Shown here piece after piece: positions 1-12,836 of a stretch of DNA of 64,000 nt (the first letter of the stretch is position 1; each line of letters starts with the position of its first letter). This stretch comes from Nereocystis luetkeana. Lineage: Eukaryota > Sar > Phaeophyceae > Laminariales > Laminariaceae. A program made the translations under genes and the position numbers. The stretch is taken from NCBI GenBank assembly GCA_031213475.1, contig JARUPZ010000007.1, forward strand, positions 5,885,586 to 5,949,585. Reading direction: 5' to 3'. The notes under the pieces were generated by a model that was not told the origin of the DNA, made no database searches, and was given only the letters and a program-made list of their open reading frames with translations.

Positions 1-2198
1 ATGTGCCGCGAACGTGGCGTGGTGTCGCATATAAGAAATTACGACATTGGTGTCGCAAATAGTATTCATTACCCTTAATAGTATTGATAGAGTGTCTGCG
101 CAAAATAAAAAGTATTGCGAATTTTGCTCATCTATTCCCTCGTCAGGGCCCATTTTAACGGGGAACGCTATTTGGAAATAAAATTTTAATTTTAATCAAT
201 TTTCATTTGATTTCGAAGAAAAAGCGTGCTTGTGTCCTATCGGGGAACAGCGTACTGTCGTCAATAAAAAAAAATATCGGAATAACCAGGAAGAACGCGC
301 CGCGTCACACAACGCCCAGCCGACAAACAGCGACGCCCGTAGACGTGAGCGAAGGTTTGTGTTGTCGCGTGCGCGCCGCCGCCAACCTATTTTTTTTATG
401 GTCGCGCAGGATAGGAAGCTATCACTCTCAGGGTGTCTTGGGTGGGCGGAGGGAGCCCTCAAGCGCCACGTGCGGAACAGCAGCGGTGATTCAGCTATCG
501 AGATCTCGAGCGTATCCTGCAGCTATCGAGATCTTGAGCGTATCCTCCTTTTTTTTGCTCTTTTGCTAGGTTTTCGTGATTGTTGGCCGATCGAGCAGGC
601 CGAAAAATTGGGATTGCGGCCGCCATGATTACTTTTGAGGCGCCACCGCCTGGGTACGATGTGCTATGGTGTGTGGGCGTGGGCGCGGCTATTGCTCCGG
701 TCACCTTCCGTTGAGATTCGCGTTTTATCGCCTCGATCGTGGTCACCCAAGCGGCCAAGAATCGCCACAGACTCCACCGAGGGTGTTGACCCACCATGAA
801 CATGCTACGTCAAGACGGAGGAACTCCCAAATTCCAAATTGAAACTAAAAAAATCACACGCACAAAGTCCCAAAATACTTTTCACTCGAATTCAAATTTT
901 CTAATTTGCCTGCTTGCTGCTGCTGTTGCAAGCGCGCGCACCCTTGCCGCCACGCTCTTTCTGATCTTGGTCACTACGACCCCTTCTTCGGGCAGAGAGG
1001 ACAACGAAGAAGGAGGGCGATATTCTTGTTGTGGCGGCGTTGCTTGCACAGCGAGTGTCAAGGAGTGCTAGCGCAAGTTAGATAGCACTTCTGCCTGTTG
1101 GTGCCTGCTGCTGCTTACTGCTGCTGCTGTGCTGCAATAATATTTAGCCATTTTTCGTCTCCGATTATGCGCATGCCAAAATGCTTTCGACTATTACTTT
1201 CCGACGGAAATCCTTAATACACGAAAATATTGTGCGCAGACACTCTAGGGTTCGTTATTTTTTAACCGGACGTTTTTTTTCGCGTTTCGAGGGAAATTCC
1301 CGGATTTCCGGGGGGGTTTTCGCGTTCCGCGGATTTTTTTTAGCCCGGCAAAATACCTACCTGGTACCTGGTAAACAATAATTTCCCGTATCGCGGAAAA
1401 GTCCCGCATCGTCGCAGAACATCGGCAGGCGCACCGTGTGTGCGCCGTGTTACCACCCGGCACCGCACAGGATAGATCAGGGTCATACCCAGGGTCATTA
1501 TCAGGCCGTGACTGGTCGCACAAAGCGCCGTGCACAACGAGAGCTCTATTTGTCCAGTCGACAGAGCCGACTCACCGACAAAGCCGAGATCAACACGAAA
1601 TCGCCAGCTACCGGTATTCCGATGTCGTGAGGGCTTTGTCGCGCCAGAAGTTGAGCTCGCGAGGTAGGGCGAGGCATGGTCGCCTCTCTATTAATAGGAG
1701 TCGGGGGACCTTTAGCGGCACGAACCAGCGGACGGCCTACGCGCGCGCCGCTGGTTTCGACGATCCGATCAGATGGACGAGCGTCGCAACCTCACGAAAC
1801 ATGATACCAAGCGATAATAGCACCCACCGCATTTTTTTCGCGTTTCCGTGAATTTTCCGCGAAACGAGAAAAAAAAAACTCCCTTGAACGACCCAAATAA
1901 TACTCGTAGACGTAAACCGCTGCAATAATTTGAATTTCGGGAGCTGCGTACCCTTGTACCCTGTATGCATCATATCTGGTCGAATTGAGACTGATACTGC
2001 TGTATTTTAGTATCCGACGACGTTATTATTACCCATAGTAGCCTATGCTTGCAGTGCGCATCACAACCGCCTTCATGACCTTAGGACTTGGCTACCCCGT
2101 AGCGTCGAGAGTAAACCCACGTATCAGGTAGTTAACAGCGGCCTCTGGCACAGACACGCCACAAAGGCGCCTGCCGCGGACACGTCACACTTTCTCAC
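1..2198. other. Non-coding stretch downstream of RAD51 exon 2
   Basis: I see no convincing exon on either strand here. I looked on the minus strand for the next RAD51 exon, which should follow the helix-hairpin-helix and lead into the Walker A region, and did not find it, so this is probably intron. A double TACCTGGTA motif lies at 1358-1373. Short motifs TATTAATA (near 1690) and TACTCGTA (near 1892) also occur. Confidence 0.4.
1358..1373. repeat. Double TA-CCTGG-TA micro-insertion
   Basis: Two overlapping copies of TACCTGGTA share the middle TA, giving two 7-bp CCTGGTA units after a TA. This is one member of a dispersed motif family described in the findings. Confidence 0.7.
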
Positions 2199-2524
2199 CG
2201 ATTCTACTGTGCAGTAGCCGGCCTCGGACAAGCGCTGAACATCGTTTCGATTAATCCCATGCGCCTCCAGCTCCGTGATGTGGTGGAACGCCGCAACGAC
2301 CTGCTGGAGCATGGAACGGGGGTGTTCTTTAGGCGCATTGGAGATGGACAGCAGCCGAGTCAGTGGTTTGTGATGTGGTGTTGTGCACCACTTGCTCTGC
2401 TACGACGAGTACTGCTGTAAATCATCAACTTTCAAATATAGGGAAAACGTTCACTTGCCTCTTCTGCGGCTTCGCCAGATTGTTGAACCTCCCCACTCTG
2501 TTGGATATCTTGTTGTGCTGACAT
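2199..2524 (-). CDS. RAD51: DNA recombinase RAD51, N-terminal part (two exons, partial)
   Basis: RAD51 forms the nucleoprotein filament that carries out strand exchange in homologous recombination. Only its N-terminus is here. Exon 1 (2524-2459) reads MSAQQDIQQSGEVQQSGEAA then EE. Exon 2 (2300-2199) reads VVAAFHHITELEAHGINRND and continues VQRLSEAGYCTVES, the helix-hairpin-helix DNA-binding domain of RAD51. The L-x-EAGY-x-TVES wording fits RAD51 better than DMC1. Both junctions are phase 0. The intron starts GCAAGT and ends CAG, so it is a GC-AG intron; exon 2 may start three bases earlier (2303), adding a Gln. Exon 2 ends at a good GTGAGA donor. The ATPase core exons were not found in the remaining 2.2 kb and must lie beyond the window edge. 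The gene is divergent from the armadillo gene at 2940. I am sure of the family from exon 2; exon 1 is inferred from phase and splice signals. Confidence 0.8.
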
Positions 2525-2939
2525 TTGAGGGGAGCTTGAGAAATCAACGCCGGTCTCTGCACTGCGGAGGGTAAGCTAAAGCGCTAGCGGAGGTAGGGTT
2601 CCAACTGCCAGGCTTCAAAGAAACGAAAAACGAATTCGTACACGGGTGTTCCAAACATATTGTTAGGCGTTTTTTCAAGACGACCGTTTCGTCCATATTC
2701 CTCGCATGATCGCATGATTGCATGTCGCAAAAATATCGTTTTTCGACATGTTGAACGTTCGTACGGTCGTATTGGTGTCCGTTTAGTTAAACAGATAGGG
2801 TAGGGCAGGAGGCCAGCACGTGCATGTCGGCTCCATATCTGCCGATTTGCCAATTTAGCAATCGATCTGTGTTGTTAGCTCGATCTTTTTCGTCGCGTTC
2901 TCGTTTGGAAGGAACGACGACGATTAATTTGCGGCAGCC
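2525..2939. promoter_or_regulatory. Divergent intergenic region, RAD51 / armadillo gene
   Basis: The two predicted start codons are 415 bp apart and point away from each other, so this stretch must hold both 5' UTRs and both promoters. I see no clear TATA box. Bidirectional control is an inference from spacing alone. Confidence 0.5.
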
Positions 2940-5900
2940 ATGGTGATTGGGCCTCAGCCAAGATGTGCAGCCCTTGCTCAGGAGCGCTACATCAAGTTTC
3001 CTAAAGAAGGTGAGTCACTTCCGTTCCCGTCCAGTTGAGTTCCAGTTATGGAACATTCTTGCAACTCCACGCCACGTACAGCATTATTAGTAGGCACGCC
3101 ACGCGCATACAGTACGAGGGCCGTAGTGCACCGCAGTGTTTTGCATTGTTCACATACACGCACATACCTTGCCGTTGTGTGACTCCGTTCTGGTTTCTCG
3201 ATTTCTCTGTGCTTCAGGGAGGGTCGAGTTTCTTCGCCCATATTTGACACGGCTTGGGTTATTCCCTCCACGTCGCAATCCGGAGAGTGCTCCAATACGC
3301 ATGGAAGAGCTTCGTGCACTTGTGCGCAAGTGGAACCTGCACCACAAGAGAAATTTCTGGAGAGAAAACACTTCGAAAGACGACGTCGTAGCTGCGTTGA
3401 ATCGGCATATCAGACACATGAAGGTGGTACACGACAACATCGAGAATAAAAAAGCGGAAAGGCGGGAAGCTGACAGGAAGCGACAGGTGCAGAACACAGC
3501 TGGAGAAGGTAGCAATCCTCCGAGGATGACATCACTGAAAGTAAGACCTCCGCTGGAAAACGTCTCCGACACTTGCTTGTACAGCGAGGGGGTGCCTCTT
3601 CGCGGACTTCCACGACAGGTAGACGCCGTCTCGCCCGCCGATTACGTTGAGACCGGCATCATTTACATGTCTCGGTGGGGGCAAGAGGGTAACAATAATG
3701 GCGAGGAACCCACCAGCGGAAGGACAGACCAGGCTGCAATTCGAGAGGACATTGGGCGGAGGAGCATTTCTCCTCGGCTCGCCGAAACGAGAGACGACCG
3801 AAATTCAGGCGACCTGCTAGGTTCCAAGAACACTGCAAGCAAGATGCAAGCGCAACGGAAGTGTTCTTTGGCCCTTCTCAACATGACCATGCGGGACCAG
3901 GTACGTGCTAAACCGAACCTTTTGCAGAGGCTGATGGGTGCTAAATACGCGTGCACATGTCTGCTCGTCTACGCTGTCCTTGAGTTGTTTCTCACTTCGA
4001 TCAGTATCCTGCTTATTGTCGACTGCCATGCGATGCAGATGAGCAAGGCTTTCTTGGACGAATATGGTCTACTCCCGCCGCTGCTAGGGATCATGCATAC
4101 CAAGCAAGCCATTGATGTGCTTCTCATGGGTCTCGCATGCGTCATGAACATCTTGAGCGAAGAATACAAGATCAACAAGCTCGTCGAAGCCGGCCTCGTA
4201 GGAGTCGCTAGACTACTTTCGGCCCACGAAGACGAGCTTGTCCAGCAATATATCGCCGGCATTCTTCTTGCGGTTTCTTCCTGTTCAGGCCTGGAGGAAT
4301 GGCTGGTTAGTTCGAGCCTTTCTATTTCCCGTCGAATGGTCGCCCTGCCGTACGCCCTAGCTTGCAATGGAGTACATGAATTTTCCCGTACCGTCTAACC
4401 TAACTTTCCGTTATGATGCGCAGGTTCAAGATGGCGCTCTTCCTGCGCTCAACTCGCTCGCAAAGAGTTCAAAGGTCCTTACTGCCCAGCTCGCTACAGG
4501 CGCTCTAGTAAATATCGCCATAACCTTGACAGCTTCACAGGCGGACTCCATGCAGCGTGTGGTGGTGCGAACCATTACAAACCTTCTTGCTGGTGCTTGC
4601 GACGGAGACTGCCTCCACTTTTGCGCCTTAGCAACGAAAAATTTGACAGTTCTCGACAACGTCAGGGCGTACCTAGATGATCAGGTGGCAGGCATCGCGA
4701 TGGACATTCTAGCAAGGCTTGGATCCGAAAGCGACGACACGGTCATCCTTTGTACAGGGACGCTGTTCAATTGCCTGGGCCTAAAGCAATCAAGAGCTCG
4801 GGCTATAGACAAACATATAGTGGCTGAGTGCCAAAGAGTGATCAACGTTTGTGGTGCCGATGCAAGGCACAGCTGCACCGTCCTACTGGCAGAGCTTTCC
4901 AAATACAGCGACGTGGCGAACCGCTTATTGGATGAAGGAATCATGGATATTTTTTCCACGAACCTGAGTTCATCGGATCCAAGATCAGGTACGAAAACAC
5001 TCAAGTTCTACTCTATTGCTTTAGCAAGGTTAGTACCAGTACTGGTAATGTATTGTCTTCGCCTCACAGTTGCACTGTATCGCATGTCTCTGATGCGGCT
5101 ACCTCGTTCGTGAGGCTGTTGTCGAGAACCGCGGGCGACGCTATTGCCTTGATTGTTTATTCAAGTGTGAGCATGGCGCACCTGCTGCAGACCGTTGGCG
5201 TATACCACCGCCGATTAGCGGATTCATTTCAAGACGTAACGATGCCCTATTAAATCCCCGCTTAACGGTGTTGCTCGTGCATGACTGCGAAATGGCTTAG
5301 TAGTGCCCTACTCTCTGCTCTCCATTACTCGTATTCCTCCTCGCTCGCAGTTGCTATATCCGCGGCTGGTCTGAGCAATTTGGCGGCGGACCCAGCCAAT
5401 CATTGGCGTGTACTCGAATCAAATAACATGATCAAAATGTTACTCCGGGCACTGGTTCTCGACCATCCTTCGGCGCAGCATCATATTCTCCGCCTGTTGT
5501 GCGCTCTTGTGTCGAACGAAGCGACGCAAGCAGAAGTTGTGTCGTCAGGGGTTGTACGGGCGGTGCAGGCGATGGGCAATATGGATACGCACGCCCCTTC
5601 TGTCAGTCTTATCCTGTTCAACATTTCCTGCAATCCTCTCCTCTCCGGCAGGTATGCACCCACGCCCTTGTTGCTGTATGCATGGCCGCTGTTGTATGGT
5701 CGCGAATTCGTTGCTCGAGTGGTCGGTGTCACGTCATGTCCTTGCAGGTGTTGATCGACAGAGCGATGCCTTCATTTCCAAGCCAGCTGCCATAATAATA
5801 TGTGCGTCTCTCAGTTTGTATTTATGTAACTCTTGCTTAAAGATATCCCGTCCCTGGCTCTTCCCATGCAGCCGCACCAAGTGGCCTTCGATGTTGTGTA

Positions 5901-8900
5901 GGCACCTTTACGTGAGCCCCGCCATACCTACATCGCGCCCGAGATATCCCACACTTGCTTTTGTGCGCTATCATACGAGCGCTTGGAACGCGACGCCATG
6001 AGCCCGTTTCCCCCCTTGTCCATCTGCTTTTTTTATATTTTATCTTACTGCAGCTTGCTCGACGAAAGCCTCACCATTCCCTTGCTGGTGGACCTCATGA
6101 AGAAGCACAAAACACACGTGCAGGCTGCTTGCCTTGGGGTGATGCAGAATCTATCCTTGACCAGCGACTTTCACCAGCGATTGCTTGCACAAGGTGTATT
6201 GGAGGCGCTTGACTCTTCAAAAGACGTTGATGGAGGAGCCCTTAGTGCACAATGTGCTGCAGTTCTGTATAACTTTTCACTCCAGGAGAAAAGCATTACC
6301 CAAATGATGGACCTCGGGGGCATCTTCTTGGTGACACATTTGTCCTACTCAAACTTCGTTAAGGTGAGCAGAAATTCTGCAGGGTGGTGGCCCGTAGGGA
6401 TACGACATATATCCAGCGTGTTGTGGTGTGGAGGACGCCTCGGTTGACGTACAGTAGTGTGCTTTGCTTGGCCATCCATCCCTTCCGGTTGCAGCAGAAA
6501 CACGACCACCTGCGCCGCGATGTAAACGTATTGAGACTACGGCAAGGTCATTTCATGCCATATCCGTCTTACGTTGATACGGTAAAAGTTGTCGCATTTG
6601 CTCTGGTGTTCTTGATCCTGCTCGATGTTTAGTACTGCTGCTGCGACTCTCAAATTCCTGGGGGTTTTGGCTTTATGCTTTGTTCTCTCACACCGACGTG
6701 TGCCCCCAGAGTACGTACTTCGTACTTCGTATGATCTAAAGAATTTCCCTCCTCACACCAACGTTCGCTGTTTTCTCTTTGACGCCTATTCCGACTCTTG
6801 ACGGAGTAGACGAAACAGCTCTGCGCGGCCGCCTTCTGTAACGTGACCATACACAAGGTTATCACAGACGAGAGCTTCTTGGCGTCACTACTGCTGCTAT
6901 CTACATCCACGGAGGCCGCGCTTGTTCTGTGCTGTGCGAAAGCTTTGAGCAATTTGTCGTCATACCCGCGAGGCCATTCTTCTCTCGGGACCAACAAGAA
7001 CGTGGTCCCGGCTCTTATCGCCATGATGCGATCTGGAGTCAAGGATGCCGCTCAAGTTCAGTATTTGTCCGCGATAGCGTTGTGCAACGTGTTGAGCGTG
7101 TGTATACAGAAAGAACACGTTGTGTCCTTGGTCAAGGAGGGAATGATTCAAGATCTCATAGCGGTCACTGTGCTCCGTGTGGAGGAAATAAAGACAAAGG
7201 AGGCGCTGGCGAAGGCTATATTCAATTTGTTGGCGAGGGAAGATACTCGAAGACTGATCGCCGATCAGGACGCTGTATTTGCGTTGGTGCGGCTGACCAG
7301 GTTACAAAGCCCAGATCTCAATACCATATGCGTGCGAGCGATATATAACTTGACGTGTGAAATGTGCCGTTACGAAGGAAAGCTGCTGGAGATGGAGGCA
7401 GAACGCGTGTTGGTTGTCCAGGCATCGTTTCCAAACGGAGGCGTTGACGTCAAAAAGATGTGCGGGGCTGCACTAACGATGATATCCTCTGCCGGAAAAT
7501 CGGCGAGTTGTGCTCTTGCCAAAAGAGCAATCGTAGGCGCTCTGCGAGCCATTGCGTGCGTTAAGGACAAGGATGCCCTTGAATACGTCGCGACGACTGC
7601 CTTTAACCTCAGTCGCGAGGACTGCTGTCGACCAACGCTAGCCGTCCAGGACTTAACCAGCGTTCTCGTTTCCCTGCACAAGGTAGGACACGCCATTGTC
7701 AAGCACCTCTGCGTGGCCACCATATGCAATCTATCTTCTTCTCCTGAAGCGCAGCAGAACTCAGCGTCGCGCGCGGCGTTCGGCGTGCTGGCCACTACCG
7801 TACGCACTGGCTCTCTCTCTTTGGCAACCCGCCTGGATGCGCTACAGGCAGTGGTGAACCTTGTGACACATCACCCTCCCGCACGAGAAGCAGCTGTGGA
7901 GTCAGCCACAACCTCTGCCCTTTGCGTCATCCTCAAGGTGAGACGGGACTTTCGCGTCTGACGTGTTTGTTTCCTGCTGAAGTCCGTCCTAGCAAGTTCG
8001 CGGTGGCCACGGGGTTTCGTGGAGTGGGCGTGTCGTTTGGATACAGGGCGTGTCTGACTCGGGGGGGTTCGGATTACATCATAAGACGACCAGGGTGCGC
8101 CACGAGCGTTCTTCGTCGGGGCAAGCATCTGGTCTGTCAAAAAATAGGTATCGGTCACGAGGCGGGCACGGCGGGGATCCCCCTTGCCGACCGAATCAAA
8201 TCGTGTTCGCCAGAGCTACACGCAACGATACCTGTTATTACTACGGCAGTGCATCCTGGAAGCACCGCGGGCGTGTTGTCGGAGTGCTGCACACCACGGG
8301 GGGGGCGACTAGGGCACTCGCCCTGCAGCATGCCGTTCATCGCTGACTTGATTCGCCTGTCAATATCCCCCTTACTTACGCAATGATGCTTTATTTTCTC
8401 CTACTGTTGCTCTCAACCGGAATCATGGTTTCATTTGCAGGCTCTTGTTGACGACGACGACAAGCTACTGGTCAGCAAGGCTCTCAGAGATATGGCGTCT
8501 TTTGTTCCGGGTCACCCGCAGATGATGAAGGAAGAGGTGTTGCCTGCATTGACGCGCCTCGCCAAGGTCGAACGCGCTGAAATCAAGCAAGACGTCGCCA
8601 CAGCCTTGTGTCGACTTTCAACAACTACAGAAGTCGCCTTCGACATGGTTGACGAGGGGCTACCGGAGGCTCTGTACTGGCTTACTCTGGAAGACCTGTT
8701 GAGCCTGAACAAATCTGTTTGCCTACGTTGTAGCGTAGTTTGTCGCAACGTGGTCATCTCCGATGATGCGCTAAGAAGGCTATCCACTGAAAGTGCGCGG
8801 TTTTCGAAGGTGTTAAAGCGCCTATCTGCGTCGAGCGATACGGAGCTCCTCTCCAACGTGGCCATGGTGTGCTTGAGAATAACAAGCATGCGCGAATCTA

Positions 8901-9855
8901 TGCTTGCGTTTCACAAAGGTGAGAGGCTTACCCTCAGTGTATTGCAGAACGATGGCCCAGTCGGGAGAATATGCTGCAATACACTTGTCCGACAAATCAC
9001 ACATCCTCACGAGGAGGTTCCATTTGAGAGTACGATCCAGACGAGTATGTTAGATTCCCTTCGTGTTTAAGTATGTTCACTCGCCGCTGTGGAATCTGTA
9101 ATCAACACGGCCGTGTCAAATTTTCTTCGGCCGAAGGCCTCGCGTAGCGGCGCGCAAGCTTGCGCTCTACACGGTGCAGGTGTCGTTTTCTTTATGCGAA
9201 TTGCTCATCGATACTCCCCCCCCCCCCCGCGGTTTGCTTTATGACCTTCGTCTGGTAAGCAGTTACGTACTATAACACAATAATCCAAAACGCATACCCA
9301 AATGATGAAATCGCTAGCGAAACCCCTCCTCGTATCCGTGTTTGATGCTGCGATGTGCTATTAATAGATGGGTTGGTTGAACACATGCTAGACCTCTCCG
9401 GAAGGGGTGACGAAAACGTCAAGCAAGTGTGCAGCACGGCATTGAATCAAGTTCCTCCGGACATGGTACAGCTTGACGACAAGATGGTGAATGTGCTTGT
9501 GTCCTTGCTCACGGCCACCGGGAGCACAGCAACTGACGACGGCAGTATCGCCGTTCCAGAGCCATCTGCGCATGACCTCAGACCGTGGACTTTGCGATCC
9601 GCATCTGTCCGTGAGAATCCTGTCCAAGCTCAGCCGTCTTGGATAAATAACGTTTGCCAAGGCTTCGAGGTGAGAACAATATTGTATTGTTATTCCTACG
9701 AGTATTCACGGCGTTGTTTTTGGCTCCTACTCGACGTTGCGACATACCTCCAAGATCCACGGCATGGAGATGATGTGTCGTGCTTGTGCTCATGTCAGCA
9801 GGAGGAGCAACCCCAGCGACCAACGCATTCGTCAGTTTATACGAAAATATATTAA
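2940..9855 (+). CDS. Armadillo-repeat protein, 11 exons, about 1469 aa
   Basis: Exons: 2940-3009, 3218-3900, 4039-4305, 4424-5028, 5070-5164, 5351-5651, 6054-6363, 6819-7937, 8441-9044, 9368-9669 and 9802-9855. They sum to 4410 nt and every junction keeps frame. The protein starts MVIGPQPRCAALAQERYIKF. Residues about 52-88 (ELRALVRKWNL to DDVVAALNRHI) resemble a SAP-type helical motif. Residues about 90-250 are charged and low in complexity. From about 252 to 1400 the chain is a run of armadillo-type helical repeats, with recurring AL-NLS and A-CN-S signatures such as AISAAGLSNLAAD, CAKALSNLSSYP and LCVATICNLSSS. Armadillo solenoids bind protein partners; no catalytic motif is seen, so the role is unknown. 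Large armadillo proteins like this are common in stramenopiles. The exon 5 donor (GTGTGA) and the exon 9 donor (9045, with an alternative at 9030) are the least certain splice sites. The last intron, 9670-9801, is 132 nt with no in-frame stop and may be retained. Confidence 0.85.
9670..9801 (+). other. Possible retained in-frame intron of the armadillo gene
   Basis: This 132-nt stretch has a good donor (GAG|GTGAGA) and acceptor (CAGCAG|GAG). Its length is divisible by three and the frame stays open through it to the same stop at 9855. Splicing or retention would change only a 44-residue insert near the C-terminus. Confidence 0.4.
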
Positions 9856-12686
9856 TATTTATAACTTGCAACTTGTAATATTAATACTGATCTACATGAT
9901 GAAAATATCGATTGAAAGATCTCTGAAACGGTTTCATAATCGAATTCCATAATTCAATCCCACTTCGGGAATTGATTATTATTTTATCGACTGCGCTACG
10001 TACCGAATGTACTACGGTATACCGGTATACTGTAGTTACGTCATCGCGCATGTTCCCGTGACATTATTAGCACTTACTTGTCGTTCAGCCTTGAAAGTAT
10101 TATATTTGTACAGGGCTGAAGTTTCTTCACCCTCGAGTGACATGCGTTTCTAGAATCAAATGACGAAATCAGGGCCGGGCATCAACCTTTATCACATTTT
10201 CGAAAGCAAACTATTACGGCTGACATTTAACCCGTGAATTTATCATTATACCATGTATTTAGGAAAACCGTGAATACAAAATCCACTCTCACGCCTCTGT
10301 CTGTGAGGATACTGAGTTCCCTGAACTAATATCAAAAAGGAAAAGGGGGTGGAAGCCTACCCGCGTGAGGGGCTCGAACAAAAACACCACCGATGCTACC
10401 GCCACATTCCCAGCAAGGGGAGGGGCGGGGCAAACTGTATCGTGGAAAAAGTCAGAACGCGCAAAAAAACGCAATGCTGTGCCTCAATATTATGAGCGAC
10501 CAGGTTGCCCAAATCCCCCCCGGCGACACAAAGGGCGGGGGGGTCTGTAGAACGCAGCACTAAGAACATAACTTATGACGAACGGTATGGCGCTGCTACA
10601 AAACCCGAAGCGGTACCGTAGCAGCACCTTCGAATATCCATTGAAACTGAATTGATGTGTGCATGCGAGCCGTCGACGCCCGGCAAGGTTGGATACATGA
10701 CCATTATAGTCCATAATGCCATATTATACTACCCGTGGTAAGTATTGCACATCGCCATATTGAAGTATGCGATCTCGCCAACAGTATGGAGCAGCGTTCG
10801 GTTTTTTATACCCATATGATAGACTCGATAGTATTCGCTGCTGGAGCCCCTCTCGCTAACATGCAATTTCGTTCGATTTTTTTTCGGGAACATGTAAGGG
10901 CGTCACGCTTCACCGCTGACGTACAGTTTTTGTTTCGTCAGCATATTATACTCGTATAGAGTAGGTAAGTGGTACTATGTGTGTTATGTGTTGTAACTAC
11001 AGGGGATAAGCTCCTACCTAAACTGAGCACAAGCGTATCTAACGATCATATGATACACAGAATATGTTCGTCGGCAACGCTTCGGTGACGACGTTGTCGG
11101 CCGGATAGTTGGTCGAAAGACTCACAGTTATTCCTTATCGAGAGGCGTTTCCGTGCTTGACGTACTGTAGTACACGAGTGCAAACTAGTTAGTTATCGGG
11201 AAACTTCAATGTAGATATGTGGCACTCCGTTATCGACGGTATCCGGTGGGACGAGGGGTAAAACCTTGCAAAATGAGTCATTTGGCATAATAATATGGAG
11301 GCCGGTAGGTTCTGGCAACCTGAACCTATTACGTATGACAATGAAATACCCCCCCACATAATTTTTGCAGCACTTGACGAGCATGCCCGAGCATTGCCAC
11401 ATCCTTGTCCCTGGGCTCGGGTAATAGCAGACCTGCCGGAAACCGATCCAGCGATTATCATCGAGTCCCAGCCTAGCCAAATAAATCGAATGACTTTAAA
11501 ATATTTTAGCGCCACCGCGAGGATGGCACGCGGTCCTCTCCGGGGTACAGCAGTACGAGTATACTTCGAAGTATATCATAACGCCTTATTCAATTTATTC
11601 TTCGGCAGTGTTGTAGCGCAACGCTTGTACCCTGGTCGTGCTTTCCATCATGATGTATGTTAAGCAGCATTTTCATCCTCCGTGGAGTTCCTTGCGAACC
11701 TTACATTTGTACGACGCAAAAACGCATGCATACTTTGTATAATAAGCAAACGTGCAAACGTGCAAACGACTTTCGTTAAATGAAACGTATTGGGATCACG
11801 GTGTCGCGATACGAGTGATAACGGTTAGATGAAACGGATTGGGTCTTTGCTGGAAAGGGATATACACTTGAGTAGCGAGGTCCTCCATTCAGCAAAGCAG
11901 ATAATCGGGAGCGTCAGATAAGACAGCGAGGAGTAAATATTACATAACAAACATCGCAATCGCTGCCAAGAGACAATCATGAAGGTAGGGGGAGCGGAGG
12001 GTATGGTCGGCACGGGGCGGGGGGGGGGGGGGGGGCGCTGCGGTTATTACTTCAGTTAACAGTTGTGGATCTACCAGATATATATATACAAAAGTACAGA
12101 AAAGTATAAACGCGGGCATACACGAGAGCTCTCAAGTAGAGACGTTCGTTACGTGTTGGTTTCTGGAGAGAATGGATCACAAAATTTGCCAGCCTGTGCG
12201 GCCCCCGTTTGGCGCATACCACTATAGAATACGCACCAAAGCCTACGACACAACGCCATTTTATGTATGTATCCATACTCCTCCACGACATTATTAACTA
12301 ACTTTCAACTATGAACAGGATACGGCAGTGGCGTGCGCTCCCCCGACTTGAGAGCGTTCTTTTGTTTCCTTTTGGCACGGAAGGCGTACAGATAAGAGCG
12401 ATATTGCTTGTTCTCGTCAATTGCTCTTAACTTGCAATGGGCATGTAGCGCCCTCGCAACAGTGAATATACCCCGACTAAAACCACTGGCGCCGTAATCG
12501 CTCTCTTTCAAAGGCGCTGCGCAGCGGGCGACCGATGCGAGCTCAAGCACAACACTCCACAGCAAGCCCTCCAACATTTTCACATTCCACAGATAAAGGC
12601 TCTGCCATGGAAACCAGCATGGGTTAATTTTGCTACCAGGTACCAGGTATATTTTAGCATATTCGTGTTGTCAACATTTCTGATTA
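9856..12686. other. Intergenic, no gene recognised
   Basis: Short ORFs at 11189-11663 on both strands mirror each other and show no domain or splice logic. A long G run lies at about 12016-12034. The short motifs TATTAATA, TACTCGTA/TACGAGTA and TACAGCAGTA recur, and a double TACCAGGTA lies at 12634-12649. I see nothing else. Confidence 0.5.
12634..12649. repeat. Double TA-CCAGG-TA micro-insertion
   Basis: Two overlapping TACCAGGTA copies in the same orientation, sharing the middle TA. They lie just outside the MITE at 12687. Confidence 0.7.
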
Positions 12687-12833
12687 GGGTCGATCTTAAC
12701 GAAGAGTGTTTTTCAGTATTTTCCCGAAAATTTGGTATTTTCCTATATATATAATAGGAAGAAACCAAGAAATACCGCAATTTCGGGAAAGGACCGAAAA
12801 AAACTGAAAAACAGCCCTCGTTGAGATCGACCC
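12687..12833. mobile_element. MITE with TTA target duplication, 147 bp
   Basis: The two halves are inverted copies that would fold into one long hairpin with a short AT-rich centre (near 12752). The ends read GGGTCGATCT on the left and AGATCGACCC on the right. They are flanked by TTA at 12684-12686 and 12834-12836. A 3-bp TTA duplication with such ends is usual for PIF/Harbinger-type non-autonomous elements, so that is the likely superfamily. It carries no coding capacity. Confidence 0.7.
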
Positions 12834-12836
12834 TTA

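Noticed and set aside
5750-5800. Extra armadillo exon starting after TTGCAG at 5750
   Set aside because: Joining it to exon 6 gives an immediate stop, whereas the acceptor at 6053 joins in frame and restores the repeat sequence.
11189-11663. Overlapping ORFs of about 100 codons on both strands
   Set aside because: They mirror each other, lack domains and are in a repeat-rich intergenic stretch.
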